NCBI RefSeq assembly: GCF_000203815.1
Contig: NW_004457703.1
Span: 372,001 to 436,000, forward strand
Source of the DNA: Cavenderia fasciculata
Lineage: Eukaryota; Evosea; Eumycetozoa; Acytosteliales; Cavenderiaceae
Direction: 5' to 3'
DNA: 64,000 bases
A program made the position numbers and the translations under genes. The notes beneath the pieces were generated by a model. It did not search any database. It was not told the DNA's origin and saw only the letters and a list, made by a program, of their open reading frames with translations. Of the stretch, positions 12,901 to 24,859 are shown one piece after another (position 1 is the stretch's first letter; each line of letters starts with the position of its first letter).

Positions 12901-15767
12901 TGTCTCTCTCTCTTACAATTACAAATCCTTTGGTATGACCATAAGGATCACTAACTTGTCTTGCATCTTTTTTGACTCCATTTTCCGGATCTACAATAAA
13001 AAAACACATATATTAATATTGTTGTGTTTTGATATTTTTAAACAAATAAATATTAATAGTTACCGAATTTCCCTATTTGGTCGTTGTAAAATATATATTT
13101 TGAACTAACATGCTTGGATTGTTCAAGTGTCTTGTACAGAGAATTATGTTTGATATCGGTATGAGTATTCAATGGAAAAAAATGTCTTAGATTCTGGTCC
13201 TCTTCGTCGGCATAAAAATAATCGTCTTTTGTTGTTGCCAATCTATAGTTGAACCACCATTTCTTTGGCAAATAGTCATAGTGTTGGGGATCAATCGATG
13301 AACCGATAGATTGACCCAAACAAGAGACTATATGGGTGATGTAGGAGATATCAGATTGAATGACACCATCAATTGTAATTTGATGGGATTGACCGACGGG
13401 GTTTGGTTGAAGACCGGGAGGTTTGCCACAAATGATATCGGTAGTGCCTAAACGGGTGCATGTTTTGAGTTGTTTTCCACCAATAGTAACTGATGATAGG
13501 GATTGGGCTGTAAATCCAGTACCTCTAATTGTGATGTCTGATCTATCAGTAATCTGTGATAATCTTGGTTTGATCTCTGTTGCCACAGGTCCAACGATAG
13601 TAATACCGGCGCCGGTAGAAAGATCGAATTTGAATTCTATTTTTCCATCAACAATCAAAAGTATTGTCTTTGCATTGGTAGATGAAACATATTGGGAGCA
13701 CACGACCAGAGTACTTGAAGAAGCTGTGCATAGTCCAAGATCAATATCATCCAACATAAACTTTGTTGTGTAACTTGGTCCAAGATCTAAATTAATTCCT
13801 TGCATTTCAAATCCACTTCTTTTATATTCAATTTGGGTAATTTCTGGTACTATAAAAAATAAAATAAAAATAAAAAGAAATAAATAAATATTATCTTTTT
13901 TGAAACTACAATATTGTACTTACCTGTATATCTATAAATTTGATTTAAAAGTGGATAGTCATGATTATCAATTCTAATTGTACAAGAAGCATCTTGATAT
14001 TTAGTGATTGATGGGATTGTGTCTAAAGAGTAAGATGGAACATCAAACTCGAAAGTATTTAATTGATTTGGTAATACATTTCCTTTGACCACAATAGTAT
14101 CACGTGCAGGGGTAACAAGTACAAGCTCAACTTTAAATGCTTGGAATGTTTCTCCAACATTGGTTTTCAAATCAATTTTAACTTTGTTTGAATTTAAAAT
14201 AAATGATTGAAATGGTGTAGTTGGGTCAATTGTTATAACTGGGTCTATAGAAAAAAAACAATAAAAAAAACAATAAATATTTTGATTTACATTGGTAATA
14301 TGTATCTATCTCATCTATCTATCTAATCTACTTACTTTTAAATTGAAATTGACCAACATCAATTGTAGGTCCATTTCTACCAACTCTCAATTTAATTTGA
14401 CAGGATGCTCCAGCCGTAAAACCAGCTGAAGAGACATCAAAAGATAAAACATTGGAGATGACCCTTAAATATGGTGGAGAATATGTAGCCGATCCACCTG
14501 TTACTTTGATAACGGAAAATCGAGGTATAATACCAGTAAATCCTATTCTCATGGTGGTAGTAACTGGAACATTATTACTATCATAAAGAGCAAAAGATGG
14601 TACCGATAGAATACGCAAATTTTCAATTTCTATAAATGATTAAAAAAATAGAGTAAATATAAATTAATAATTTAAATAATAATCTGAATAATAATTTACC
14701 AAAAGCATTTAGTAATTGAATAATTTGTTTTCCAATAGTTAATAAAAGAGTGGCAGATGGTTTTGCAGCAGGGAATTGAGTAGTCATACATGTAATATCC
14801 GTTGAAATGGGAGTTGGGGGTTGAAGATTACATACGACTCCATCAATGGTTAACATAGTAGGTTGGTCAAAAAAGGTACCAGTGATGGTGACATACTCTG
14901 AACCAGTAATGATCAACTTTCTTGGTAGAGTAGTTGCAATTTGTGAAGCTAAAAAAAAAAAAAGAAAAAAAAGTATAAATAATAAATAAATAAATCAAGT
15001 GATTGATATTACATACAATAAGTGAGAAAAGTAAATGGTACTGATATTCTAGATGTTGACGTTCCATATTTATATTCAAGTGATAGTTGAACAGAGGTAC
15101 CTGGAGTAATGTTGGGAATGATTGGAAGTGTACAAGTAACCAAGCCATTATTTGACAACACTGGGTTTCCACAATCATATTGATTACCAGCTTGACCGTC
15201 AATAAAAACAATTTGTAACAAGTTATTAATTGGTGAATTGGTATTAACATTGGCAGTAAAAGTTATTAATTGAGTTTGACCAGAATAACCTTGGGTTGGA
15301 TTCATACTCGTTAGGATTAAATCTATAGAAAAAAATAAAAATTATTAATTAATTAATAATCTTTGAATATTTGAAATATATATTTATATTTATATATTTA
15401 CCTTGAACATAAATAGAAGAGATAGAATAGGTATAATCGGGAGAAGAGGACAAGAGAAGATTGGGTTGGTTTGTGGATTCGAAAAGGGGTTGATATTTGA
15501 TTCTAGCTTCTAGAGTTGTTGGGGTATTGGGTGTTGATGCCAAAGTGCATGTAATTGAGGTATCTGTAATGTCTATGGTGGGATTTAGAACAGTACAAGG
15601 TATCTCATGCATTCTATTAAAGTACATAAAGGACACTTCTATGACATTACTAAAACTAGAGATGGGAATGAGACCATCACCATAAATATCAATCACCACA
15701 TCTTGTAAACCAGTTAAAAGGTATGATGTTGAGAATCCTGAAATATATGGAGACTCTAAAAAAAAAA

Positions 15768-15807
<40 letters not shown>

Positions 15808-16201
15808 AAATAAAATAAATAAACATACTTTTAATCAAAATTTCTACTGGAGTATAGTTTTCTACAACAATCCAGTATCTAAGAGTTGTGCTGGATGGAG
15901 TAGGACGATTAGATCTAGTAAAACTAAAGACATGAATCATATTATCACTTGAACTGCGTTCTTGGGTCATTGGATCATCTACATTTGAGCCACTTGTACG
16001 AAGGAAAACAGCGGGTTTTGCGACAGCAGTGTTCAACGTGATCTTGACCACACCATCTCCATAGAATTCTAGTGGTTCGATATTGAATGATTCTACTTTG
16101 AGAACTAAAGTGGATAGTAGCAATAGACAAGATAATAGAATCATAACAAAGAAATGATCTTTGCCATAATAATAATAATCTTTTTTTCGCTTTCTCTCCA
16201 T
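3932..16201 (-). CDS. A1: giant secreted TIG/DNase II protein, C-terminally shortened copy
   Basis: Sixteen exons: 15829-16201, 15402-15755, 15017-15322, 14700-14948, 14336-14629, 13924-14244, 13064-13849, 12917-12990, 12784-12824, 12445-12694, 11791-12369, 10600-11717, 7909-10532, 6740-7819, 4224-6677, 3932-4131. All introns are GT-AG and phases close, giving 3700 residues. Order: signal peptide or anchor (core at about 20-34), TIG/IPT domains in exons 2-7, DNase II (about 809-1240), a middle domain of unknown function, further TIG domains (about 1870-2260), an SdrD/Cna-B-like module with loop YLDMDHNN, two more in exon 14, then Gly-Trp-Cys modules and a bulb-lectin-like region, another SdrD-like module, and a short last exon. 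That last exon matches A2 and A3 for about 60 residues through VSISQK and then ends at once, so about 800 C-terminal residues are missing. No C-terminal membrane span is seen; the product should be secreted. Family and splicing are well supported; function beyond the DNase II fold is inference. Confidence 0.85.
11625..13322 (-). other. DNase II domain of A1 (spread over exons 7-12)
   Basis: About 430 residues align by eye from end to end with animal DNase II: a start at CLGQSI, WWFNYRL, the YADEEDQNL region, YIFYND, GHTKGFVIW, HGVHVLHSNPAFPP, YFCRPF, TWEYAARTLGTQL, ADHSK, FCVGDSNR and GRGGGAFC. Members of this family have a phospholipase D-like active site made from two His-x-Lys motifs. Here these are His913/Lys915 and His1178/Lys1180, both intact. 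Two very small exons (74 and 41 bases) encode the first motif loop and the strand after it. Predicted activity is acid, metal-independent cleavage of double-stranded DNA; activity is inferred from motif conservation. Confidence 0.88.
15766..15822. repeat. AAAT microsatellite in A1 intron 1
   Basis: A run of roughly a dozen AAAT units with one or two interruptions lies inside the first intron of A1 next to its donor site. A2 and A3 have a short version only, so it expanded in this copy. Confidence 0.9.
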
Positions 16202-16754
16202 AATTTATCTCTCTCTGTATATAAATATAATAGATAGAGTGATGATTTAAATGTTAACAAAAGATAAGATAGAAGTGAGAGGTAGAGAGCAAACTTGTTC
16301 ATTTCGTCGTTAGTGTTGTTGGTTGTTGTGGTGATCTCTCCACTAGGCTACCCTGTGCATATGACATACCTATCATAGGTTCAGGTTCATGCTGAAAAAA
16401 ACACCATCAGAAAGTTCATCGTCTTGCAAGATAAAAACGAACGAAACCAAACCGTGCCCGCAGATTTAAATGGTAAATCGCATCACATGACCAGGTACTA
16501 TCGTGTTGTTTTGCCTAACATAGGCTAATCTGGGGGCCTATCCATCTTATGTTCATCGAATCGCTCGTCAAAGAGACCTCCACTCCTCCCAATGTAAACC
16601 ACGGTATAGATAATGAAGAGGTCAAGCCTGATAGCTTTGCAATGAAACGAAATGAATGCCCTCATCATACAACTATATCCTCTCTTGAAAATAGACAGAT
16701 AGAGATAGAAATAGAGATACATTGTACAAGTTGCTTATTTTTTAACTTCAAACT
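16202..16754. promoter_or_regulatory. Shared bidirectional promoter of A1 and B1
   Basis: Only 553 bases separate the divergent start codons of A1 and B1. Blocks in it recur between A2 and B2 and, in part, after A3: one around CACCATCAGAAAGT (about 16401-16414), and a block of about 80 bases at about 16515-16600 nearly identical to 39900-39985. These blocks are richer in GC than usual dictyostelid spacer, and their conservation beside drifting AT-rich DNA suggests regulatory function. Co-regulation of the pair is inference. Confidence 0.6.
16520..16541. promoter_or_regulatory. Inverted repeat ATAGGC-N10-GCCTAT, A1/B1 promoter
   Basis: Perfect 6-base arms with a 10-base spacer lie in the most conserved block of the shared promoter. 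The same element is at 39905-39926 in the A2/B2 promoter. Dyad symmetry and conservation suggest a dimeric factor site; no factor is identified. Confidence 0.45.
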
Positions 16755-19700
16755 ATGAAAATCATCAGCAGCTTCACACTTTTATTATTATCGGTGTGTT
16801 TGCTTGCTTTTTTATCAGAGACTCTCGCACAACGTATGTTCAGTGAACTTCACCCACCCACTCACAATCATTATTTTTACTTTGCTTATTTATTTACTTT
16901 ACTTTATTTATTTAATTTTATTTATTTATATGTATAATCATTAGATTGTTATAAAGATGCAAATAATGTTAGAAATTGGTGGGTAGTTAGAAAACTACCA
17001 GGTAGTAATCATTATATCTACTTTGATGATACAGGTGCTATTGAAGGTGGTTCAGTGTACAGTGAAAGATTATCCTTTCTAGTATCTAGATTAGGTGATC
17101 AAGGTACTGAATACTTTGCATTTAATAATAAACCTTATTACAATGACTTTGTTGTTCAAGATGATACTCCTCCAAGTTATGGAGAGATTGCTCCACAAGT
17201 CGTAAAACAACTAATTCAGAGGACTGAATCGCTCAAATCCCTTTCCAAGGGTATCGTATCGTACAGTACATCAAGTAGATCAGGTTACTATTTAAAGCAT
17301 TCGTTACAAGGATTCCCAGTGCCTATTAGACCAACTACAGAATCACCATCATCGTCAGCATCGGTCAAGACACCACTCACACATCCAAATGAATGGTTAC
17401 CAACAGACTTTGTAACCGATCCCAAGGAGATAGATACTACTAGTCTTTCGTACGGACACATCTTTATCTGTCAATCGTTTGATAATATCGATACAAGTCA
17501 AATTGCTAAAGCATTGGATGCAGCCGATCCATACATTTATGCTACCAACATTGTAGATAGTGCCTCTAGATCGTTGCTTTCACCTTTATTTATCGAAAAT
17601 AGAGTACCTGCAAGCACGTCCACTTCATCTGACGGTAGAATTAAATCATCTTCAAGTATTACATCTCTTTGGCAATCAACAGCTTCAACTTTAAGTTTAA
17701 GTTTAACTTTACCTTTAAAATATGTATGTAATCATTCATTTCATTTCATTTGTTTATTTGTTTTTTAATATATTATTTTTTTTTATTTATTTTCTTTTTG
17801 ATTTTAGAAAATGAATGGAATTAAAAATATTATTGAAGTAAAGATTCCAAATAGATTTTCTGAGGTGTTTGGTATTCCAGTTGGTTCATCACAATTCTCA
17901 TCAAATCGAGAGATGAATAGTATTGCATTCTCGGATTCCAATATTTTGGAAAGTAGTACACTTTGTGTTGGTGATTTTGGTTATGCAACCACTCAACCAG
18001 GTACCATTGTATGTATTGCACAAGTTCCAGCCACATTCTCAAGTTTATGCGTATGTGTACAAACAAGTTTGTTGTTTCGGCTGATGGCCAAGAACAGGTG
18101 GTTACATCACACACCACATTCAACGGGCCTTTGTTGATTGACACGAGCCGTGTTGAGAATACTAAACCAACACCACCAAGTTACACAATACAATACTACC
18201 AATCATTGTCGAGTGTTGGCAATCTCTTGCCACATACTGCCTACTCTCATCTTCCAACTGACATGCTGTCTGTTGGTTGTAATAGACAGTGTCTCAATAG
18301 TTTTATGGAAGGTATGACGCAGAGTACTGATGAAAATGGGTTTATTGAATACTCTGAATCACGTCCTCAAACAATCCAAGTTCACCTCACTTCAACAATG
18401 GCAGGTTCGGTCCCAGTCGCAGTCGTCACACAAGACCAATCCCATAAGATCATTCCATTTAACCAGTACAGGGGTGGTCTCTTCCCAAGCCAAGATACTG
18501 ATAACAATATTGTACTTGTCTATCGTACACTCCAAATGCTTGCCGATATTGTCGACCAACAAATCATTCGAGAAGGATCAATCACTACTCTGGATGACTT
18601 GTCAGTTGTCTTGTCTATTGACCAATCCTCCTCTAAAAATGTTGGTATACTCAACGGTCTAACCAACACACCAATCAACCTTGACTCTCCATGCGTGGAA
18701 GAGGTATTACGTGCATTCTCCAATGCACTCATCAAATCAGCATCCAACAATCAACTATACGATCTTGGATCTGCAACACTATTCCCTACACCATCCACCA
18801 TGCATTCGGAATCATCAAATAATTACGTCGCATTTTATCGTGGTCTTGTTAATGCCATGTCGGTTACTCTTGGTCAACTTGTATTCCCCACCTCATCACA
18901 GTTGTTAGATAGTTGTACTGGTATGCCTGTTGATATTGAAAACTATCATAACGACCGTGAAGTATCACCATCCAAAGGAATCTACAACGAGGGTTGGGTA
19001 ACTGCCTATCTCTATGATTTGATCGATTTTAATGATGACTCTGACCAAAGTACTCTTCCAACGACCCAACAACACCGTCGTGCCCTTTTCGATGCCAATT
19101 CCGATCATCCAGTACCACTCTATGCCATCGTCGAAGCTATCCAAAAGGTTGTACAAGTTTCAACTCAACCAAGTGTCCTTGACTTTACCAATTCATTGGT
19201 CGCCGTCCTAGATGCCAGAAAACTTGGACAAGAGATTGAATCTATTGATACTATCATGCAGTACAATAACATGTTTTATGTATGTCCTTTTGTTGCCAAT
19301 GGTCCTCCCTTGCCAAATGACAGAGACCCAACATTACAAGAATTCTTTATGTCCAAGTTGGTTGGTGATGCCGATATTCATGCATTACCATTGCAACAAA
19401 TAGAAACTATCCTTTCATTGTGGGCACAAGACGACAACACACCAATCATGAAAAATCAAGCTCTTCAATATCTTTATTCGAGTGCGTTTAAAGCAATGAT
19501 TGGTGATAGTAAGCTCGTAAATATCTTGAAACCTTTTGACCCATCAATGTGTCAATTTGGTTCGTTGGATCGTCCCATCACACCACTTGGTATTCAACTC
19601 CTAACCAAGTATTTGGGAATGGTGAGAGATATTAGAGTCATCTCTGAACGACATCTTGGTGGTGTATTAACGGTTCGAACCTACAAAGATATTTCAGTTG

Positions 19701-22700
19701 TCTTGTTTAAAGATAAAATATGCTCGTTTACGGTAACCAACAACATTCATCAGGCCATCAATCAATGTCCATGCGGCCCATTGGTCGAATCAATTACACC
19801 TCTTAGTGGTCCATTAACTCGAATCACTCAATTAACTATAACTGGTCGTAGTTTGGAGAATTCCTACTTTAAAGTAGCAGAGGTTGATTGCATATCAAAA
19901 TCAAGTTCAATCGATCCTGGTCTAGAAACATTGATTTGCGAGTTTCCAACATTTGCCGGTACTCACACCATAACCTACGGTAGAAACGGTGGAGCTAATC
20001 TTAATTATAACCCAGAGACTACGTTTTCATTCACTGTCGATTCACCTAAAATCAATCGTATTACACCCAATTCAAACGTCCCAACAAATTATGCCATGAT
20101 AACTATTTATGGAATCAACTTTTTCCCACCACCTTTAACGGGTGATGTAATCAATCGTGATGGTATCCAATTATTTATCAATGAAGATGAATTCCTAATT
20201 GAGAGAATGGATCATTTCGAATCAGAAAATATAATTTATTTTAAAACTAATAATGTTGGTACAACAAAGTATGTAAAAAAAACAAACAAAATGAATATTT
20301 AATTAAATTATTAATTTTTTATTTTCCTTTTTTAGTTTAATTTCAATTATGGTTAAAGGAAAAGAATCAAATATGATAAATATTAGAATGTCAGCACCTA
20401 CAATTTCATCAATTAATATTTTACCATTGACAAGTTTACGTACCAATCCTGTAAATATTAAAACACCCATTACTGTCACAGGAACAAACTTTGGTCTAAA
20501 TGAAGAAGAAATCACTGCATTTGTTGGTCCAAATAAATGTGATAGTATAGAGGTTATAGATCATAACTCGTTCATTTGTAATGCACCAACTGGAAGAGGT
20601 ATGGGTCACAAAGTAAAGGTTCGAATCGGTGACCAAGAGGTGACTTTTGCCTCTAAAACACTCGATTACGCCCAACCTTCAATCTACCAAGTTATCGTCA
20701 ATGGAACCTATCCAACTGGACCAACCAAATTTTTCTGGATTGTCGGAACTGATTTTGGTACAACTCAGTCAGATGAATCTGAAACCAATGTTTATTTGAA
20801 GCATCAAGATCCAAAACTCAACCAACTTCATACTCAATCAGCTTATTGCAAAAATGCGCAAGAGTTGTGTCAAGATCTCCCTTTTATTTATTATAATTCT
20901 TTTAGTAGAGAACCTCAAGACGGCGAGGAGGAGGTTTGGGTACCATCGAAAGATATCGTACAAGCCAACAAAGATGAACCAAATTTGGAATGTCTCATTT
21001 GTTATTTTGGAAGTGCAGTTGGAGCTGGATGGGAGATTGAAAGTGTCGAGTTTGATGGAAGAAAATCAGTTTTTAATCAATCTGCAAAAACATTGGGACT
21101 CCTCCAAGAACTCAAATATTCTCTTCCATTGGTCGACGAGGTACAATTAAAAGACGATGTCTTGTTGCCAACGAGAGGTGGTACAAGAATCAGTCTCATT
21201 TCCGAAGAGGGTGTATTCCCGCCAAACGAAATGCTCAACACCGACACCGACCCAGATACCGGTTCCCCTACTCCAACACAACGTTTTGAAATTGACTCTA
21301 CCTATAGTAATATTAAAATTGGTGATTTTCAAGTCGATTATAATAACATTGATTGGATAGACTCTAAAACTATTGACGCAACTTTACCACCTGGATATGG
21401 TATCAATTTAATTATTAGATTATATGTTGGTAAACAATATGCAGGGAGTAAAATATTTAGTTATGATCGTATGTAGATAGATAGATAAAAGGATAAAAAA
21501 AAAAACATATTTATTTATTATATTAATTTAATTATTTTTTTTATTTAGCACCTGAATTAATAGAAAAATATTATAAAGGACCAAATATTGGAGGAAATAG
21601 AATTATTATTTTAGGAAATAATTTCTTACCCAATCAATTTTCTTCACAGTTTTCAACACCAACCCCAACAATGACAGTAAAAATCAATTCAAAGCCATGT
21701 CTTTCGGTTGAATGGATCGATTATGACAATGTACGTTGTGTGGTACCTCCTGGAGAGGGATCGGGATTGCATATTAATGTGGTTGTTGGTGGACAAGAAA
21801 CTAGAATTGTCAACGATTATTACTCTTATTATCGCAACGAACCAGAACCTCCAAGCATCTGGACCACGATTTTCATCACAGTTACAGTGACCACAACCGT
21901 CTCTGTTACTGGTGGGCATAGATTCTTGACCTACGGAGGTAACGCTGCTAATTATAACGGTTACCAACGAATAGAACAAGAAGATTTGAATAATGGTGAA
22001 AGGAGATGGATTGAACTAACGAGATTTGGATTTGAACGTCACGCTTCTGACTTGTTGCTCACCACACTTGCCGCCGATGGACCACCTGAACCTGGAACTA
22101 TCGTTCTCAGCTTTGTCATTCCACCTGGTGGTGGTCGAGTTGGGCACAGATACGTTGATGGTCTATTCCGTAGTCCCCTCAACACATTGGTCTCTTATAA
22201 ACCACCCGTCCTGACCAACGCCAATTTCATGCAATTGGGGTACCTCTTACGACTACAAGGTTCCGACTTGGGTCTTCCTCAATTCCGGGTAGACATTTCC
22301 ATTGAAATTGGTACTACCAAGTGTTCTCTTCACAGCATTTCAAGTGATGCAACCACCGCTACGTGTTACAATTACAAGACCATTTGTAAAAAAGATTTGA
22401 CGATTACCATCACCTACATGAGACAAACATCCAACACATTCCCTATGCCAAACAACCCAAGTTGTTCCTCTAACCAAGTTGATATTCCCAGACCAAAACT
22501 CCCAACACTTGTACTGATCGCCATGATCAGTGCTGCCGCCGCTGCTGGTGCTGCATGTTTTATTTTTGCACCCCAATGTTTTGCCGCAGCCACTGGTATT
22601 TCAGGTTTGACAAAGTTAACATCAACAGCCTTTTCCATTCTTTTTGGTGTCTTTACAGTTTCACAATTAACTACTCTCAATTTACTCAAGGTCCTCACAC

Positions 22701-24734
22701 AAGAAGAGTTTATTGTTAATAGGTCAAAGGTAAAAGTTGTAGTTACAAGTGAAAAAGTCGTTAAAACTTATTATTCTGGTGATACCATTCCAGCCCTCTC
22801 TGATCCATTTGCCTCTATTGAAATTTATGATTTAGGTATGAAACAAAATAGAAAAAATAATAATTATTTAGAATATAAAATATATAAATATTAATATTTT
22901 AAATTTATTTTTTATAGGATTATTTTCAACGGTACCATTAATACCACAAGAAGGTATGCCAATTTATTTGGAATCAATTTATTATACAGTTCCACAATAT
23001 TATTTAGATGGAATGGAAATGACATGTTCAAATGTTGAAGATATTACAACTACTCCATCGACAGTGATGACTCAATGTTTGGTACCACCATATGTTGGAG
23101 GAGACCTTACCAAAGAGGTTGTAGTAAAATTGGGTGGAGTTGCAATGGCAGAGACCTATTCAATTACCTATGAAGGAGAATCAAGACCTCTACCCTATGT
23201 TGATTATTTCAAAGGAAGAGTTTATTATGATCAAAACAACAACAATATTTTCAACTCTGCTATTGATCGTCCAGCTGAAAAGATTATTATTCAAATCAAA
23301 CAAGATTCAACAGTGGTAGCTCAAACAATGACCAATATGGATGGTTATTATTCATTCCCCAATGTCGATGTTACTTCCATGACACCCAAACCAACTCTCT
23401 ATGTATTGCCAAGCCAACAACAAACAGAACACCATGTAACCCAACCTCGTCCATTTATCATCCCAAGAAACAACCTCCGAGTAAGGGCAACTTTTTCAGG
23501 AACCGATATAGCTTTACTTGTAGAGTTACAAGATTATGGGTGTCAAGGAACTACAACTACACCACCATCAGACGGCATTGCACCAAACGAGAATGTTGAA
23601 TTACAATACGGTCTTTACCAATATACTTATGGTACTGATGGTTTGATTCATCCAGAAATGACATTTGGTTCGCAATTCCAACATTGCACGATGACATTAT
23701 TTGATAATTATTTCTTAATTGGTTATAGTATGTAGTATAAAAACAAAATAGATAAATAGATATATATTAATATTATTTTTATTTTTTAGAACATAGATAT
23801 GATTATCAATTTTATTTTGATGCAAACTCAAATGGTAAGATGGATACATTTGAAACAGAATTAGAGTATTATATTCCAGGAGCATTAATCAAAGCAATAT
23901 CATCAAATCAACCATTTGAGAGAGATATAGAGGTTGACAAGGCCACAAGAAAGATGTGGGTTGATTTTGCAGCAACTGACAATCAGTTATACTTTTCCAA
24001 CAACAATATGCCCAACTACACCATTGCTCTCAATGGATACGGTTTATTCATCTCAAATCCAACAGTTCCGACTCTTTTAACCATCCCAATGTTTATGGAA
24101 AAAACACTTGTTTCCATGTTTGGCAAAAAAAGTAATGGATTAGTTACAGACTTTACTCTATCATTGCCATTTGGTAGATTCACATCTACCTACTTTGACA
24201 ATATGAGACCAATATTTTCATTTAATCAAGCCGTCATAGCACTTGATTCAAATGGACCCATTATTGTTAATGTTTTTAAAGAAAGTGATGGTTCCTTGGT
24301 TCGATCTTATCCAACAGAGGCATCAGGTATTCAAGAATTTACGATTCCTTTGGTTGGTCATACTATTGAAGTTATTGATAAATGTATGTATAGAAATATG
24401 CAAACTTTAGTTTATTTAAAAAAAATAAAATAAAAACTAACCTTTTAAATTTATTTTAGCAATATTTGATAATGCGGTATTTGCACCAGTTCAAGGAGTG
24501 TTCAGACTTGAAATTATAGATAGATTCAATATACATACATATGTCAGATATAAAATGGATGATCATGATTTACAATGCCAACGATTAGCCAATGCACTAA
24601 CCGAATGCTACGGTTTGATTGAAGAGTTTCGAGATGTTGCCATCACGAAATCAATAATAGTTCAACTAGGCAGTAGCGTTCGTTTCTCACATGAATATTT
24701 ATTTTTGGTCCCTCCTAATCCAAAGTTAAATTAA
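16755..24734 (+). CDS. B1: giant secreted DNase II-like (catalytic motifs lost)/TIG protein, with one apparent frameshift
   Basis: Eight exons: 16755-16833, 16945-17723, 17808-20268, 20336-21468, 21549-22835, 22918-23727, 23790-24383, 24460-24734. Signal peptide MKIISSFTLLLLSVCLLAF is followed by a DNase II-like domain without the catalytic His residues, a middle domain containing YNEGWVTAYLYDLID, TIG domains (ESITPLSGP, NRITPNSN and others), an internal hydrophobic hairpin in exon 5, an SdrD-like module (VYYDQNNNNIF) in exon 6, a Ca-type loop FDANSNGKMD in exon 7 and a short last exon. Relative to B2 one A is missing at about 18033 (GCCACATT against GCCAACATT), which shifts the frame inside exon 3; every other exon phase agrees with B2. 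Either B1 is newly disabled after about residue 360 or the base was lost in sequencing or assembly. Without the shift the gene would be about 2472 residues. Confidence 0.82.
16947..18080 (+). other. DNase II-like pseudoenzyme domain of B1
   Basis: The fold is recognised from NNVRNWWVVRKLPG, YIYFDD, YFAFNNKPYYND, SKGIVSYS, YYLKHSLQGFPVP, YGHIFICQSF and LCVGDFG, in the order of DNase II. The first His-x-Lys motif reads Leu-Ser-Lys (SLSKG where active members have GHTKG). The region expected to hold the second has no His at all (NSIAFSDSNILES). The RGGG motif before the last Cys is also lost. DNA binding might persist; cleavage by the known mechanism should not. The frameshift near 18033 falls at the end of this domain. 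Confidence 0.75.
22500..22690 (+). other. Internal hydrophobic hairpin of B1
   Basis: Exon 5 encodes two adjacent hydrophobic stretches (TLVLIAMISAAAAAGAACF and a second around AFSILFGVFTVSQL) separated by a short Cys/Pro-containing turn, followed by ordinary soluble sequence. They are long enough for two membrane spans, which would leave both flanks on the same side. B2 has them at 45892-46075 with different residues but the same hydrophobicity. Confidence 0.55.
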
Positions 24735-24859
24735 AAAATAAAAACAAAAGTATATAGAATAGATGAAAGCGATTGTCAAAAATAATCAATCAAAAATTCA
24801 TGTTACTAATTAATTATTATTATTATTTTATTTATTATTATTATTTTTGTTTTTGTTTT
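24735..24859. other. Very short convergent spacer between B1 and A2
   Basis: Only 125 AT-rich bases lie between the stop codons of the converging genes B1 and A2. 3' untranslated regions must be very short or overlap as antisense. Part of this sequence (about 24765-24859) recurs before the A3 stop codon (about 48840-48948), so it belongs to the repeated unit. Confidence 0.7.

Noticed and set aside
18790-18830. Zinc site from the string MHSESSNNY in B1
   Set aside because: It does not match HExxH and the His is not kept in a metal-binding arrangement; no peptidase activity can be claimed.
18011-20302. Independent gene starting at about 18011
   Set aside because: It is the remainder of B1 exon 3 after the single-base shift; B2 reads through the same place in one frame.
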